Shown here one piece after another: positions 20,510 through 29,631 of a stretch of DNA of 64,000 nucleotides (positions are counted from its first letter, which is position 1; each line of letters begins with the position of its first letter). This stretch comes from Flavobacteriaceae bacterium (lineage in GTDB: Bacteria; Bacteroidota; Bacteroidia; Flavobacteriales; Flavobacteriaceae). The notes beneath the pieces were generated by a model. The model saw only the letters and a program-made list of their open reading frames with translations, was not told where the DNA came from and did not search any database. The position numbers were made by a program, and so were the translations under genes. The stretch covers positions 4,244,002 through 4,308,001 of the forward strand of contig CP046177.1 of NCBI GenBank assembly GCA_014075215.1. Reading direction: 5' to 3'.

Positions 20510-21461
20510 CGAAAAACACAGAAAAACGAAACCAAAAACAGCTCAAAACCAAAGCAAAAAAGAGAAGAAAAAGTACAAAAAAGAACAGAAACAAAACCCT
20601 AAATCTGAGAGCCGAAAAACGGCTAAAAAAGAGCAAAAAACAGGCTTAAAATTGCTTTTAAAAATCAAATACTAAATTGACAAAAAAGTGAACAAATAAG
20701 AACCGCCTAAAACTTGTATTGAGTTTGCCAAAATATCAAAAATAGTTTGTTTAAAAACTAAAAAAATGGGTTGAAAACCCAAAAAAAAAGCCCCACCGCC
20801 TTTGGCGGAAAAAAAGCCCAAAAAAATACTCCGATTTTCGGAGCATAAAAATCAATTTTGCTAATAAATTGACAAAAATCAGCTTATAAAATGGGTTGCA
20901 GAACCACAACCAACCAACACCGACAAAATGGCGTAATTGTTAATAACTCAAAGTCAAAAAACAGTCAATATTTAGAGAGAAATGAGAAGTAAAACGCCTA
21001 AAACCAAAAAATAATTCAGCCTTAAAATAAGAACAAAAATTTAGGTCATAAAATCTTAAATTAGGCGCAAGATTTGTCAAAATAATTGCGGAAAATCGCA
21101 AAAAAAACCTGTGTCGGCTCACTAAAAAAGTTCAAAAATTGCCCTGCAAAGCAGTGTAAAAGAAGAAGAAAAAACAAAAAAAATGTTTGTGGTTGATTAC
21201 CACAAAAAGCCCCACCGCAAAGCGGTAAAAAAAGCCCAAAAAAACAGTTTGTCTTTGGCGTGATGAAGCCGAATAATCGGCTCAAAAAAATAACAAATAA
21301 ATGACTGTTTCAGTCAAAAAAAAGCCCTTTTGCCTTACGGCAATAAAAAAATGAAATTTAAGATAAAAAACGTTTTAAAAGACCAAAAACGAAACGAAAA
21401 AAAGCCCAAGAAAAACCACCACCAAAAAAACCTAAAAACCCAAACGAAAAACACAAAAAAG
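20510..21461. repeat. T-rich hairpin spacer S1 (T-rich on the minus strand)
   Basis: 952 bp at the centre of palindrome P1, bounded by inverted repeats (left cctcatttcaggggttt, right its complement with aatgaggacgg). One strand is strongly T-rich and carries a series of short hairpins followed by T runs (accgc-ttt-gcggt, ccgattattcgg, gggttttcaaccc, ccgattttcgg). Frames through it give low-complexity Phe/Lys runs and are not real genes. Homologous to S2, S3 and S4. Confidence 0.75.
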
Positions 21462-21743
21462 CCCCACAAAAACCCCTGAAATGAGGACGGAATGGGGCGG
21501 AAAACAAAAACAAAGAAAAAACGGAAGAAAGATAGGCGTATAAAGGGGTAGAGAAGAAAAAAAGGAATGTTAATAACTTTTTTGTTTTCGGTAAATTTTG
21601 GGGTGTGAACGGAGCAGGTTTTAAAACCAAAATAAAATAACCGCTTTAGAACAGGTATTGCAAGCGTTTTTGTAAACTGTAATTTGCTAAAAACAACGAA
21701 AAAAATATCTTAATTTCTTAAACTCCTTTTTTTCGTTGTTTTA

Positions 21744-21800
21744 CTCACAAACGCCACTAGCAAATGCTAGCGGTAGCGGTTGCGTGACATACTAGGACGA
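21744..21800. repeat. REP-like palindrome beside IS110 copy 3
   Basis: Inverted copy of 20171-20226, abutting the left end of IS110 copy 3. Confidence 0.6.
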
Positions 21801-22089
21801 GCCTTTAGATTAGCAAATAGAAATAATTACTTAAAATAAAAACATAATAGTTATGATGAAATTTCTTTTTTTGCTTCTTTTTTTCTTTGTTAATAACTCT
21901 TATTTTGTTGATAACCAAAAACACAAAAGAACGGAGTGAACTTTAGCGGCCAGCTAGCTTTTTAGAGCCATCCCCCGTATTAGTCTCCGTTCTTTTTAAA
22001 AGTTACTTAGAACCATATAGAATTTCAGTTTCTGCCCTTATTAAAGGTCTTAGTTTAAGTAACTATTATTAATATCTAATTACAAAATT
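21801..22089 (+). ncRNA. Candidate bridge RNA region of IS110 copy 3
   Basis: Stem 21925-21936 with 21985-21996; loop contains tcccccgtattag as in copy 2. Confidence 0.5.
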
Positions 22090-23085
22090 ATGAAAACAAA
22101 TGAAATTATCGGAATCGATGTCAGTAAATTATTAATTGATGTTTGTATCTATTCTAAACAAATTGTTCAACAGTTTGAGAACAGTAAATCTGGATTTAAA
22201 TTAATGCTAAAGTGGAGTTTTAAAAATTCGTCTTTCTCTAAAGAAGAAACCATGTTTGTATTTGAACATACAGGAATGTACTCTCATTTATTATCTGTGT
22301 CTTTAACTGAACAAAAATTATCTTTTTTCATAGCTTCTGGTTTAGAAATTAAAAGATCTATTGGTATTGCTCGTGGAAAGGATGACCAAATTGATGCCAA
22401 ACGCATTGCTCTATATGGGTATCGATTAAAAGAAGAACTTAAACCCAGTAAGCTACCTAAAAGAAGTATATTACAACTAAAAAGTCTCTTATCTTTAAGG
22501 ACAAAACTTAACAAACAAAGAGCTGGTTTTAAAGTTACTTTGAAAGAACAAAAAAGAATTTATAAAGCAAAAGAGTATAAAATAATCTTTGACGTTCAAC
22601 AAAAAATGATTGCAGAACTAACCAAACAAATACACAAGATTAATACTCAAATGCAAGCTATTATTGACCAAAATATAATGTTAAAAGAAACCTATAAACT
22701 TGTTACTAGTGTTAAAGGTATAGGAATGCAAACTGCTATAATGATGATTGTGTTTACTGACAATTTTTCAAAATTTGAAAACTGGAGAAAGTTTGCCTCT
22801 TATTGTGGTGTTGCTCCTTTTCCTTACCAATCTGGAACTAGTATTAAAGGACGTACAAAAGTCTCTCATTTGGCTAATAAAAAATTGAAAGCAATTATTA
22901 ATATGTGCGCTATTTCTGCTATACAACATAACCCAGAAATGAAATTATACTATCATAAAAGAATAAAACAAGGCAAAAGTAAAATGAGTACCGTTAACAT
23001 TATTAGAAACAAATTAATAGCAAGAGTGTTTGCCGTTGTCAAACGACAAACACCCTATGTAGATACTTTTAAATTTGCTGCATAA
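22090..23085 (+). CDS. IS110-family transposase, copy 3
   Basis: 331 aa, identical in sequence to copy 2, all DEDD and serine motifs present. It lies on the right arm of palindrome P1 and points away from the spacer. Confidence 0.92.
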   Translation: MKTNEIIGIDVSKLLIDVCIYSKQIVQQFENSKSGFKLMLKWSFKNSSFSKEETMFVFEHTGMYSHLLSVSLTEQKLSFFIASGLEIKRSIGIARGKDDQIDAKRIALYGYRLKEELKPSKLPKRSILQLKSLLSLRTKLNKQRAGFKVTLKEQKRIYKAKEYKIIFDVQQKMIAELTKQIHKINTQMQAIIDQNIMLKETYKLVTSVKGIGMQTAIMMIVFTDNFSKFENWRKFASYCGVAPFPYQSGTSIKGRTKVSHLANKKLKAIINMCAISAIQHNPEMKLYYHKRIKQGKSKMSTVNIIRNKLIARVFAVVKRQTPYVDTFKFAA

Positions 23086-23103
23086 ATTAGTAAAAATAAT
23101 ATC

Positions 23104-23721
23104 TCAACTTTTACTTGTTTTTATCATAGAATACAGGGGTTTCTTTTGTAACTCTTCAATTTCAGATTTATCTATCGTATTACCTTCTAAGCCTAAAGTT
23201 TTTAAATTCTTCATTTTATATAACGATTTTGGTAGACTAGATAAATAACATTCATTTAGATTCAATATTTCTATATACTCATTGTTTAAGTTATCTAAAT
23301 TAAGACTAGTGTTATTCGATAAATCAAGGACTTTAAGGTTGTTTAGTTTGTTAATATCACTTGTTAAATATTTGATGTTATTCATTACTAAATATAGCTC
23401 CTTAAGCTTCGATAGATTCTTAATTCCATCGGGCAACTTATCTATATTTAAACAACCTTCATTGCGTGTATCACATTGTGAACCTGTAAAAGATAATATT
23501 TCTAAATTCGATAAGTCATACACCTCTAAAGGAAAAGATTTGTATCTGTTTTCATTTTTTACTTTAAGAATAACAACTTCTTTCTTTTTTTCTAATGCAG
23601 TGCCTAAGTCATTCAGTTCTAACTTTTCTTGACTTTTACAAGAGTTCGTAAATAAAACTGTAATAATAGATAATACAAGTATAGAATAATAGTTCACTGT
23701 TTTAATTTTTAATTGTTCCAT
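23104..23721 (-). CDS. LRR lipoprotein, putative immunity for C3, 3' end replaced by IS110
   Basis: Start taken at ATG 23721 (MEQLKIKTVNYYS), overlapping the toxin stop by about 20 bp. It has a hydrophobic signal with lipobox-like FTNSC and then four to five leucine-rich repeats (LSNLEILSF, LSKLKELYLVMNN, LNNLKVLDLSNNT, MKNLKTLGLEGN). The last codons (LYSMIKTSKS) are encoded by the end of IS110 copy 3, so the native C-terminus after ELQKKP is lost. As a lipoprotein it would face the same compartment as a protease toxin. Whether it still works is unknown. Confidence 0.65.
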   Translation of the reverse strand: MEQLKIKTVNYYSILVLSIITVLFTNSCKSQEKLELNDLGTALEKKKEVVILKVKNENRYKSFPLEVYDLSNLEILSFTGSQCDTRNEGCLNIDKLPDGIKNLSKLKELYLVMNNIKYLTSDINKLNNLKVLDLSNNTSLNLDNLNNEYIEILNLNECYLSSLPKSLYKMKNLKTLGLEGNTIDKSEIEELQKKPLYSMIKTSKS

Positions 23722-24742
23722 TTGTATTATAAATATTATTTGTTGCTGTACCAACATTCACCTTACCGTTTGATTGTAGAGTTTTAGTATCAATATTAAG
23801 CTTAGTAACGTCAGAGGCTAAAACTTTTCTTCTATAAGGACTCATAGTTTTACTTCCAGCTGGCTGACCTCCGTAACCATATTTATCAGAAACAGGTGTT
23901 CCTCTTGGTGACATTATACCAGGAACTCCTTTATCAATACTAACGTCGTGTCTACCACCATCTGCTTCTCCCTTTTCAAACCATCCAAGTCCGTGTCCAA
24001 ATTCGTGTGCATCTGTCGAACCATTTTTCATTTCAGATGCTATGAATAATCCACTATTACCCGGTGTATCAAAAAATGAAGATTTAAAACTTAAATCAGT
24101 ACCGTCTGTCACTCTAACAAAATTATTTTCAGCATTATTTCCATTGTCTTCTGCGAGTTTAGTAGCTTCTTTTTCTGTTACGTGTTCTCCACTAATAGAA
24201 AACTTAACAGAATAACTTTTACCATCTATATCTATTGTTCCGCCTGCGTCGTTCCACATTTTTTGGATATTTGATGCTGTAGAGCTTGCAAATTTATCGC
24301 TTGATTGGTCTCCATAAAAATATATTTTAGCAGAGACTTCTACATATTCATTACCATCTTCATCTTTTTTAATGGCTGCAATTCCAGACCTACCATCAGG
24401 GTCAATAAAGTTAAGAGGGTTATTGTTTACATAATTGTAAGGTGTGTTATTATAATAATGTTCAGCAAGTGGGTCAACATTCATCCACCTACCTAAAGCA
24501 GCATCATAATTTCGAGCACCATAATCTAACCAATTTAAACCTAATTCGTTTTGCTCCTCTTTACCATTGTATGTGTATGGATGTTCAGTACCATTCACAA
24601 CATTATTGTACCCTTTGTGCTGTAACCCAAAGAGGAAATAACTACGTGCTTTTAAAACACTTTTTTTTGAGGTTAGTACTTTTTTAGAACTAATTAATTT
24701 TGGTTCAGTACTTTGATGATATGTTAATTTTAAACAGCCCAA
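23702..24742 (-). CDS. RHS cassette C3: short RHS protein with zinc-metalloprotease tip
   Basis: 346 aa from a TTG start with leader type C (GCLKLTYHQSTEPKLISSKK). The RHS core is present (YFLFGLQHKGYNN, YDAALGRWMNVDPLAEH). The tip contains DAHEFGHGLGWFE, a HExxHxxGxxE form in which the third metzincin His is Glu, followed by GGRHD and a Met-turn-like GIMSPRG. It is predicted to be a metalloprotease toxin, related in plan to the tip of the full-length gene but not the same sequence. The N-terminal part belongs to palindrome P2's left arm; the tip does not. Confidence 0.75.
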   Translation of the reverse strand: MGCLKLTYHQSTEPKLISSKKVLTSKKSVLKARSYFLFGLQHKGYNNVVNGTEHPYTYNGKEEQNELGLNWLDYGARNYDAALGRWMNVDPLAEHYYNNTPYNYVNNNPLNFIDPDGRSGIAAIKKDEDGNEYVEVSAKIYFYGDQSSDKFASSTASNIQKMWNDAGGTIDIDGKSYSVKFSISGEHVTEKEATKLAEDNGNNAENNFVRVTDGTDLSFKSSFFDTPGNSGLFIASEMKNGSTDAHEFGHGLGWFEKGEADGGRHDVSIDKGVPGIMSPRGTPVSDKYGYGGQPAGSKTMSPYRRKVLASDVTKLNIDTKTLQSNGKVNVGTATNNIYNTNGTIKN

Positions 24743-24978
24743 ATTTTTTAAAACCTTTTTGTAAAAAGAATTGTTTCAAAACTACAAAAAAAATATCGTA
24801 AGAGAAAAAAAAGGAAACGACCAAAAAAACCGCTTTAAAAAGACCAAAAACAAACTAAAAAAACATCTGAAAAAAGCCCCACCGCAAAGCGGTAAAAAAA
24901 CCCAATCGCCTTTGGCGGAAAAGCCACAAAAAAACACGCCGTTAGGCGTGTTAAAAGCAATATATAAGCAAAGTGAAG
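24743..24978. repeat. Hairpin-rich non-coding stretch (P2 left)
   Basis: Contains accgcaaagcggt, tcgcctttggcgga and acgccgttaggcgt hairpins with T runs. No gene is seen. Mirrored at 28126-28360. Confidence 0.6.
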
Positions 24979-25233
24979 CTAATGATTAAATTCTTCGTTT
25001 AAACGGTAGGTTTTCATTCCCCAGTGGTCTGTTCCTATGCAAATCACAGCTTTGTATTGTATCAGCCGATGCAGTACCTTATTGATTAGTTTTTTGCTAT
25101 GTACGGTATCATAAGCAACCTGCTCGGAAGTAAAATAATCTTGGTCGTAAAAATCCAGTAACTCGCCGTAAAGTTCCCAAATGATTTGACGGTTCTTAAA
25201 ATCGTTAAAAGTATCTTGGCACAGTGTTTTCAT
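24979..25233 (-). CDS. 84-aa winged-helix-like protein of the palindromic unit
   Basis: 84 aa, no signal. It looks like a small winged-helix DNA-binding protein (YFTSEQVAYDTVHSKKLINKVLHRLIQYKAVICIGTDHW is the HTH-wing part, given here as a residue span of about 37-75 in pieces: FTSEQVAYDT, LINKVLHRLIQ). Its start overlaps the stop of the 236-aa gene by 4 bp, so the two are translationally coupled. Four copies occur in the window, always paired with the 236-aa gene on the arms of P2 and P4. Not a family I can name. Confidence 0.65.
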   Translation of the reverse strand: MKTLCQDTFNDFKNRQIIWELYGELLDFYDQDYFTSEQVAYDTVHSKKLINKVLHRLIQYKAVICIGTDHWGMKTYRLNEEFNH

Positions 25234-25940
25234 TTTACATCGGTTTTTACTATTTGATAGCGATAATGAACTCCTATTTTACGGCAACGTTTTATTTTGT
25301 GTTCGCCTTTAAATTGGTTTAAAAACTGGTTTACAGTACTGCGGTCTATGATTGTTTTGGCAAAAAGTTCTTTCGTTTCAAAAGGTTCAGTAGGAAAATA
25401 TTTGAGTATTAATATCCATACCTGCTCCTTTTGGTTTATGCGTTTCTTTTTGGGTCTAGCATCCTGTAATTTAAAGAGTTTAAAAGCGGTTAAAAAATCT
25501 TCATCATCGGTTTGTAAAACATCGTTTATCAGTTCAGCTCGGTTGGTACTTCGTATCAAAGCAAAGGTTTTAACCCAATCTAAAAACAACAAAGCGTGTT
25601 TTTTGTGATAGGTGCTAAAAATTGCGTTTACGTAGTCCGTATTGTGAAACACTACTTTGGTGTTTTCCAGTTCCTCAAACAAAAGCGGAACGGTCTGTAA
25701 AAAATCATTTTCTACTACTTTACGCAATTTAAAAACGGCTTTTTCTGTGATTTTTGTAAAATCAAAATTAGCTTCACGTATGCGTGTGTGCGTGTGAGGA
25801 TTTTGGTTTTGCTGTCCTCCTACTGTTAATCCCTTGTAATTACTAGGTTTTTCAGTAGGAAATGGGCTTTTGGCTAACTGACCGACCGAAAGTGAAAAAG
25901 GGAGGGCATTTTGCGGAGTTTCTAGCTTTACATTTTTCAT
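25230..25940 (-). CDS. 236-aa protein of the palindromic unit, probable DNA-binding
   Basis: 236 aa. The N-terminal 50 residues are low in structure (TVGGQQNQNPHTHTR). A helical middle (FDFTKITEKAVFKLRKVVE, HKKHALLFLDWVKTFALI) precedes a C-terminal winged-helix-like end (TIIDRSTVNQFLNQFK, IKRCRKIGVHYRYQIV). Transcribed away from spacer S2 and coupled to the 84-aa gene. It resembles a replication-initiator or regulatory protein in layout, but no catalytic motif is visible; function unknown. Confidence 0.6.
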   Translation of the reverse strand: MKNVKLETPQNALPFSLSVGQLAKSPFPTEKPSNYKGLTVGGQQNQNPHTHTRIREANFDFTKITEKAVFKLRKVVENDFLQTVPLLFEELENTKVVFHNTDYVNAIFSTYHKKHALLFLDWVKTFALIRSTNRAELINDVLQTDDEDFLTAFKLFKLQDARPKKKRINQKEQVWILILKYFPTEPFETKELFAKTIIDRSTVNQFLNQFKGEHKIKRCRKIGVHYRYQIVKTDVK

Positions 25941-26075
25941 AAAAAAAGGGTTTTAAAAGATTAAAATTAGGCACTAAATAAGGCAAAAAAGCAAAGCGAA
26001 AAAGAAAGAGATATGCACAGAAAAAAAAAGACGACAAGCCCTATTCCGTCCTCATTTCAGGGGTTTTTGTGGGGG

Positions 26076-27028
26076 ATTTTTTGTGTTTTTCGTTTGGGTT
26101 TTTAGGTTTTTTTGTTGGTGGTTTTTCTTTGACTTTTTTTCGTTTCGTTTTTGGTCTTTTTAAAGCGTTTTTTACGTTAAATTTCATTTTTTTAATGCCC
26201 ATAGGCAAAAGGACTTTTTTTGACTGGAATAGTCATTTATTTACCAATTTTTAAGCCGATTATTCGGCTTCATCACGCCAAAGTCGAACTCTTTTTTTTG
26301 GCTTTTTGTGGTGAGCCACCACAGGCATTTTTTTTGGGTTTTTTTCTTTTCTTTTTTTGCTCTGTTTTGCAGGACAATTTTTGGACTTTTTTAGTGAGCC
26401 GACACAGGGAGTTTTTGACAATTATTTGTTTAAATTTTTAAACCTCATTTTTTTTACTCTGCTTTTGTGATTTGACTGCTCTTTTAATTTTGGGCGTTTA
26501 TTTGCTCTACTTCTTCTAAATATTGACTGTCTTTAGGCTTTTACTTACTAGCAATTACACCATTTTATTGATGCTGATTGCTTGTGGTTCTGCGACTCGT
26601 TTTGTAAATTTATTTTTGCCGATTTATTGGCTAAATTGACTTTTATACTCCGAAAATAGGAGTATTTTTTTTTGCTTTTTTTTACCGCTTTGCGGTGGGG
26701 CTTTTTTCTTTTTTTTGCTCTGCTTCGCAGTGCAATTTTTTGAACTTTTTTTAGGGTTTTTAACCCAATTTATTTTCGTTTTTAAACGAACTATTTTTGA
26801 TATTTCGGAAAACTCAATACAAGTTTTAGGCAGTTCTTATTTGTTCACTTTTTTGTCAATTTAGTATTTGATTTTTAAAAGCAATTTTAAGCCTGTTTTT
26901 TGCTCTTTTTTAGCCGTTTTTCGGCTCTCAGATTTAGGGCTTTGTTTCTGTTCTTTTTTGTGTGCTTTTTCCTCTCTTTTTTGCTTTGGTTTTGGGCTGT
27001 TTTTGGTTTCGTTTTTCTATGTTTTTCG
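26076..27028. repeat. T-rich hairpin spacer S2
   Basis: 953 bp, T-rich on the plus strand, at the centre of P2, bounded by the same inverted repeat as S1 (ccgtcctcatttcagggg and its complement). Nearly the same sequence as S3. It has many short hairpins followed by T runs, including gccgattattcggc and accgctttgcggt. No supported gene. Confidence 0.75.
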
Positions 27029-27163
27029 CCCCCACAAAAACCCCTGAAATGAGGACGGAATAGGGCTTGTCGTCTTTTTTTTTCTGTGCATATCTCTTTC
27101 TTTTTCGCTTTGCTTTTTTGCCTTATTTAGTGCCTAATTTTAATCTTTTAAAACCCTTTTTTT

Positions 27164-27874
27164 ATGAAAAATGTAAAGCTAGAAACTCCGCAAAATGCCC
27201 TCCCTTTTTCACTTTCGGTCGGTCAGTTAGCCAAAAGCCCATTTCCTACTGAAAAACCTAGTAATTACAAGGGATTAACAGTAGGAGGACAGCAAAACCA
27301 AAATCCTCACACGCACACACGCATACGTGAAGCTAATTTTGATTTTACAAAAATCACAGAAAAAGCCGTTTTTAAATTGCGTAAAGTAGTAGAAAATGAT
27401 TTTTTACAGACCGTTCCGCTTTTGTTTGAGGAACTGGAAAACACCAAAGTAGTGTTTCACAATACGGACTACGTAAACGCAATTTTTAGCACCTATCACA
27501 AAAAACACGCTTTGTTGTTTTTAGATTGGGTTAAAACCTTTGCTTTGATACGAAGTACCAACCGAGCTGAACTGATAAACGATGTTTTACAAACCGATGA
27601 TGAAGATTTTTTAACCGCTTTTAAACTCTTTAAATTACAGGATGCTAGACCCAAAAAGAAACGCATAAACCAAAAGGAGCAGGTATGGATATTAATACTC
27701 AAATATTTTCCTACTGAACCTTTTGAAACGAAAGAACTTTTTGCCAAAACAATCATAGACCGCAGTACTGTAAACCAGTTTTTAAACCAATTTAAAGGCG
27801 AACACAAAATAAAACGTTGCCGTAAAATAGGAGTTCATTATCGCTATCAAATAGTAAAAACCGATGTAAAATGA
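27164..27874 (+). CDS. 236-aa protein of the palindromic unit (P2 right)
   Basis: Identical to the protein at 25230-25940. It is transcribed away from spacer S2 in the opposite direction, so the pair diverges from a common centre. Stop overlaps the 84-aa start (ATGA). Confidence 0.6.
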   Translation: MKNVKLETPQNALPFSLSVGQLAKSPFPTEKPSNYKGLTVGGQQNQNPHTHTRIREANFDFTKITEKAVFKLRKVVENDFLQTVPLLFEELENTKVVFHNTDYVNAIFSTYHKKHALLFLDWVKTFALIRSTNRAELINDVLQTDDEDFLTAFKLFKLQDARPKKKRINQKEQVWILILKYFPTEPFETKELFAKTIIDRSTVNQFLNQFKGEHKIKRCRKIGVHYRYQIVKTDVK

Positions 27875-28125
27875 AAACACTGTGCCAAGATACTTTTAAC
27901 GATTTTAAGAACCGTCAAATCATTTGGGAACTTTACGGCGAGTTACTGGATTTTTACGACCAAGATTATTTTACTTCCGAGCAGGTTGCTTATGATACCG
28001 TACATAGCAAAAAACTAATCAATAAGGTACTGCATCGGCTGATACAATACAAAGCTGTGATTTGCATAGGAACAGACCACTGGGGAATGAAAACCTACCG
28101 TTTAAACGAAGAATTTAATCATTAG
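27871..28125 (+). CDS. 84-aa winged-helix-like protein (P2 right)
   Basis: Identical to 24979-25233, coupled to the preceding gene, and followed by the hairpin stretch and cassette C4. Confidence 0.65.
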   Translation: MKTLCQDTFNDFKNRQIIWELYGELLDFYDQDYFTSEQVAYDTVHSKKLINKVLHRLIQYKAVICIGTDHWGMKTYRLNEEFNH

Positions 28126-28360
28126 CTTCACTTTGCTTATATATTGCTTTTAACACGCCTAACGGCGTGTTTTTTTGTGGCTTTTCCGCCAAAGGCGATT
28201 GGGTTTTTTTACCGCTTTGCGGTGGGGCTTTTTTCAGATGTTTTTTTAGTTTGTTTTTGGTCTTTTTAAAGCGGTTTTTTTGGTCGTTTCCTTTTTTTCT
28301 CTTACGATATTTTTTTTGTAGTTTTGAAACAATTCTTTTTACAAAAAGGTTTTAAAAAAT
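28126..28360. repeat. Hairpin-rich non-coding stretch (P2 right)
   Basis: Mirror of 24743-24978: acgcctaacggcgt, ccgccaaaggcga and accgctttgcggt hairpins with T runs. Possibly terminates the two-gene operon before the RHS cassette. Confidence 0.6.
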
Positions 28361-29347
28361 TTGGGCTGTTTAAAATTAACATATCATCAAAGTACTGAAC
28401 CAAAATTAATTAGTTCTAAAAAAGTACTAACCTCAAAAAAAAGTGTTTTAAAAGCACGTAGTTATTTCCTCTTTGGACTCAAACACAAAGGGTACAATAA
28501 TGTTATAACTTCCACAAATCCAGCACAGAATTATAAATACAATCAGGGAACAAAAGGTAAAAATTTCCAAGGAAAAGAAGGGAAGTATTTTAAAGTAGAA
28601 CGACAAGAAGAATTAGGTCTTAATGTTGATATGACCAAATTCAGAATGTATGATTATGCATTAGGTAGATTCACTAGTATCGACCCGTTAGCTGATGCCA
28701 ATCCTCAAGAGAGTTGGACTCCTTATCAATACGCTTATAATAACCCTATTAGGTACAATGACCCTTATGGTGATTGTCCTTGGTGTGTTGGAGCTTTAGT
28801 AGGAGCTTTAGTCGATGTTGCTATTCAAGCTGTTGAGATTTCGCTTGATGATACTAAATCGGCAAAAGATTTTAGTTGGACATCTGTTGGAATATCTGCT
28901 GCTGCAGGAGCTACGGGTGTTGGATTGGCTAGCAAACTGAAAAAAGCAGGAACTATTACTAAATTGGCAATTGAAGCTACTACAGATGCTGCTGCTAGCG
29001 CAGGAACACAATTAGCGAAAGATGGGGAGGTTGATGTAGTAGATGTGGCAATTGATGTTGTTGGTGGACAAACTGCTGGAAAAATAGCAGGAGATTTTGC
29101 TGAAAGTAAATTCTTAAAATCAGGTAAAGGCAAAAAACTACAAGAGGGAGTAAACCAGCAAAAAAATGCTAAAAGAGGTAAATCAAATACTATTTCAAAA
29201 TCAAAGGCAGATGTAAAAGGTGCTGAAAATAAATTAACTCGTGCAACAGCAGCTAGAGGTGTTGGTGCTTCTACAGCAGCTTCGGGTGCAGCTTCTACAG
29301 CAGTTAGTGAAACAAATAAAAAACTCGATGAGGAAAATAAAAAATGA
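28361..29347 (+). CDS. RHS cassette C4: short RHS protein with alanine/glycine-rich tip
   Basis: 328 aa, TTG start, leader type C, RHS core (YFLFGLKHKGYNN, YDYALGRFTSIDPLAD, NNPIRYNDPYG). An unusual insert (NYKYNQGTKGKNFQGKEGK) sits between FGL and the core end. The tip starts CPWCVGALVGALVDVA and is rich in Ala, Gly and small hydrophobics with a basic, Ala-rich end; I see no catalytic motif. A membrane-acting or unknown toxin is possible. The gene spans the boundary between palindromes P2 (N-terminus) and P3 (tip). Confidence 0.7.
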   Translation: MGCLKLTYHQSTEPKLISSKKVLTSKKSVLKARSYFLFGLKHKGYNNVITSTNPAQNYKYNQGTKGKNFQGKEGKYFKVERQEELGLNVDMTKFRMYDYALGRFTSIDPLADANPQESWTPYQYAYNNPIRYNDPYGDCPWCVGALVGALVDVAIQAVEISLDDTKSAKDFSWTSVGISAAAGATGVGLASKLKKAGTITKLAIEATTDAAASAGTQLAKDGEVDVVDVAIDVVGGQTAGKIAGDFAESKFLKSGKGKKLQEGVNQQKNAKRGKSNTISKSKADVKGAENKLTRATAARGVGASTAASGAASTAVSETNKKLDEENKK

Positions 29348-29519
29348 ATTGATTAATTGGATAAAGGATAAAAAGAATTTTCCTTATGTAATATTTTTAG
29401 TTATAGGGGTAGCGATGGCTTCTTATAAATATAGTTTTGTATCTGCTGTAATAGGTTTTTTCATAATTATTATATTTGGCTTAATCGTTGGTTTTGTAAT
29501 TAATAGGTTGATAAAATGA
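29328..29519 (+). CDS. 63-aa membrane protein, putative immunity for C4
   Basis: Start at ATG 29328, overlapping the toxin stop by 20 bp. Two hydrophobic segments (FPYVIFLVIGVAMASY and VSAVIGFFIIIIFGLIVGFVI) make it a small inner-membrane protein. Overlap with the tip gene and the terminator behind it mark it as the immunity gene. A membrane immunity protein suggests that the toxin acts at the membrane. Confidence 0.65.
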   Translation: MRKIKNELINWIKDKKNFPYVIFLVIGVAMASYKYSFVSAVIGFFIIIIFGLIVGFVINRLIK

Positions 29520-29523
29520 AATC

Positions 29524-29551
29524 AAAAACCACTCTTCGGAGTGGTTTTTTT
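29524..29551 (+). terminator. Terminator after cassette C4
   Basis: aaaaaccactc-ttcg-gagtggttttttt: strong stem, tetraloop and T run. Confidence 0.8.
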
Positions 29552-29631
29552 ATGCTTTTTTAAGAAGCAATAAGATTGCCCCGTATTCTATGATAAAAAC
29601 AAGTAAAAGTTGAGATATTATTTTTACTAAT

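Larger units (their letters stand above)
21801..23134 (+). mobile_element. IS110-family element, copy 3
   Basis: About 1.33 kb, inverted relative to copy 2. The right end (gaatac) is followed by agggg and interrupts the last codons of the LRR immunity gene. Confidence 0.85.
21462..23139. repeat. Palindrome P1, right arm
   Basis: Inverted counterpart of 18831-20509, containing IS110 copy 3. The outer end falls at gaatacagggg, inside the immunity gene of C3. Confidence 0.8.
24628..26075. repeat. Palindrome P2, left arm
   Basis: 1448 bp, inverted copy of 27029-28476. It holds leader C of an RHS cassette, a hairpin stretch, and the 84-aa and 236-aa genes; the encoded proteins are identical in the two arms. 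Confidence 0.85.
27029..28476. repeat. Palindrome P2, right arm
   Basis: Inverted copy of 24628-26075. The match ends inside the RHS leader at cctctttgg, just before the FGL codons. Confidence 0.85.

Noticed and set aside
20340..20675. ORFs inside the T-rich spacers and P1 arms (for example MVLKPAPFTPQ...)
   Set aside because: Low-complexity Phe/Lys/Ser runs produced by strand asymmetry. Frames differ between S1, S2, S3 and S4, there are no plausible starts, and they overlap hairpin arrays.
24743..24978. CRISPR array
   Set aside because: The repeated accgctttgcggt units are short, irregularly spaced and palindromic with T runs, with no regular spacers and no cas genes.
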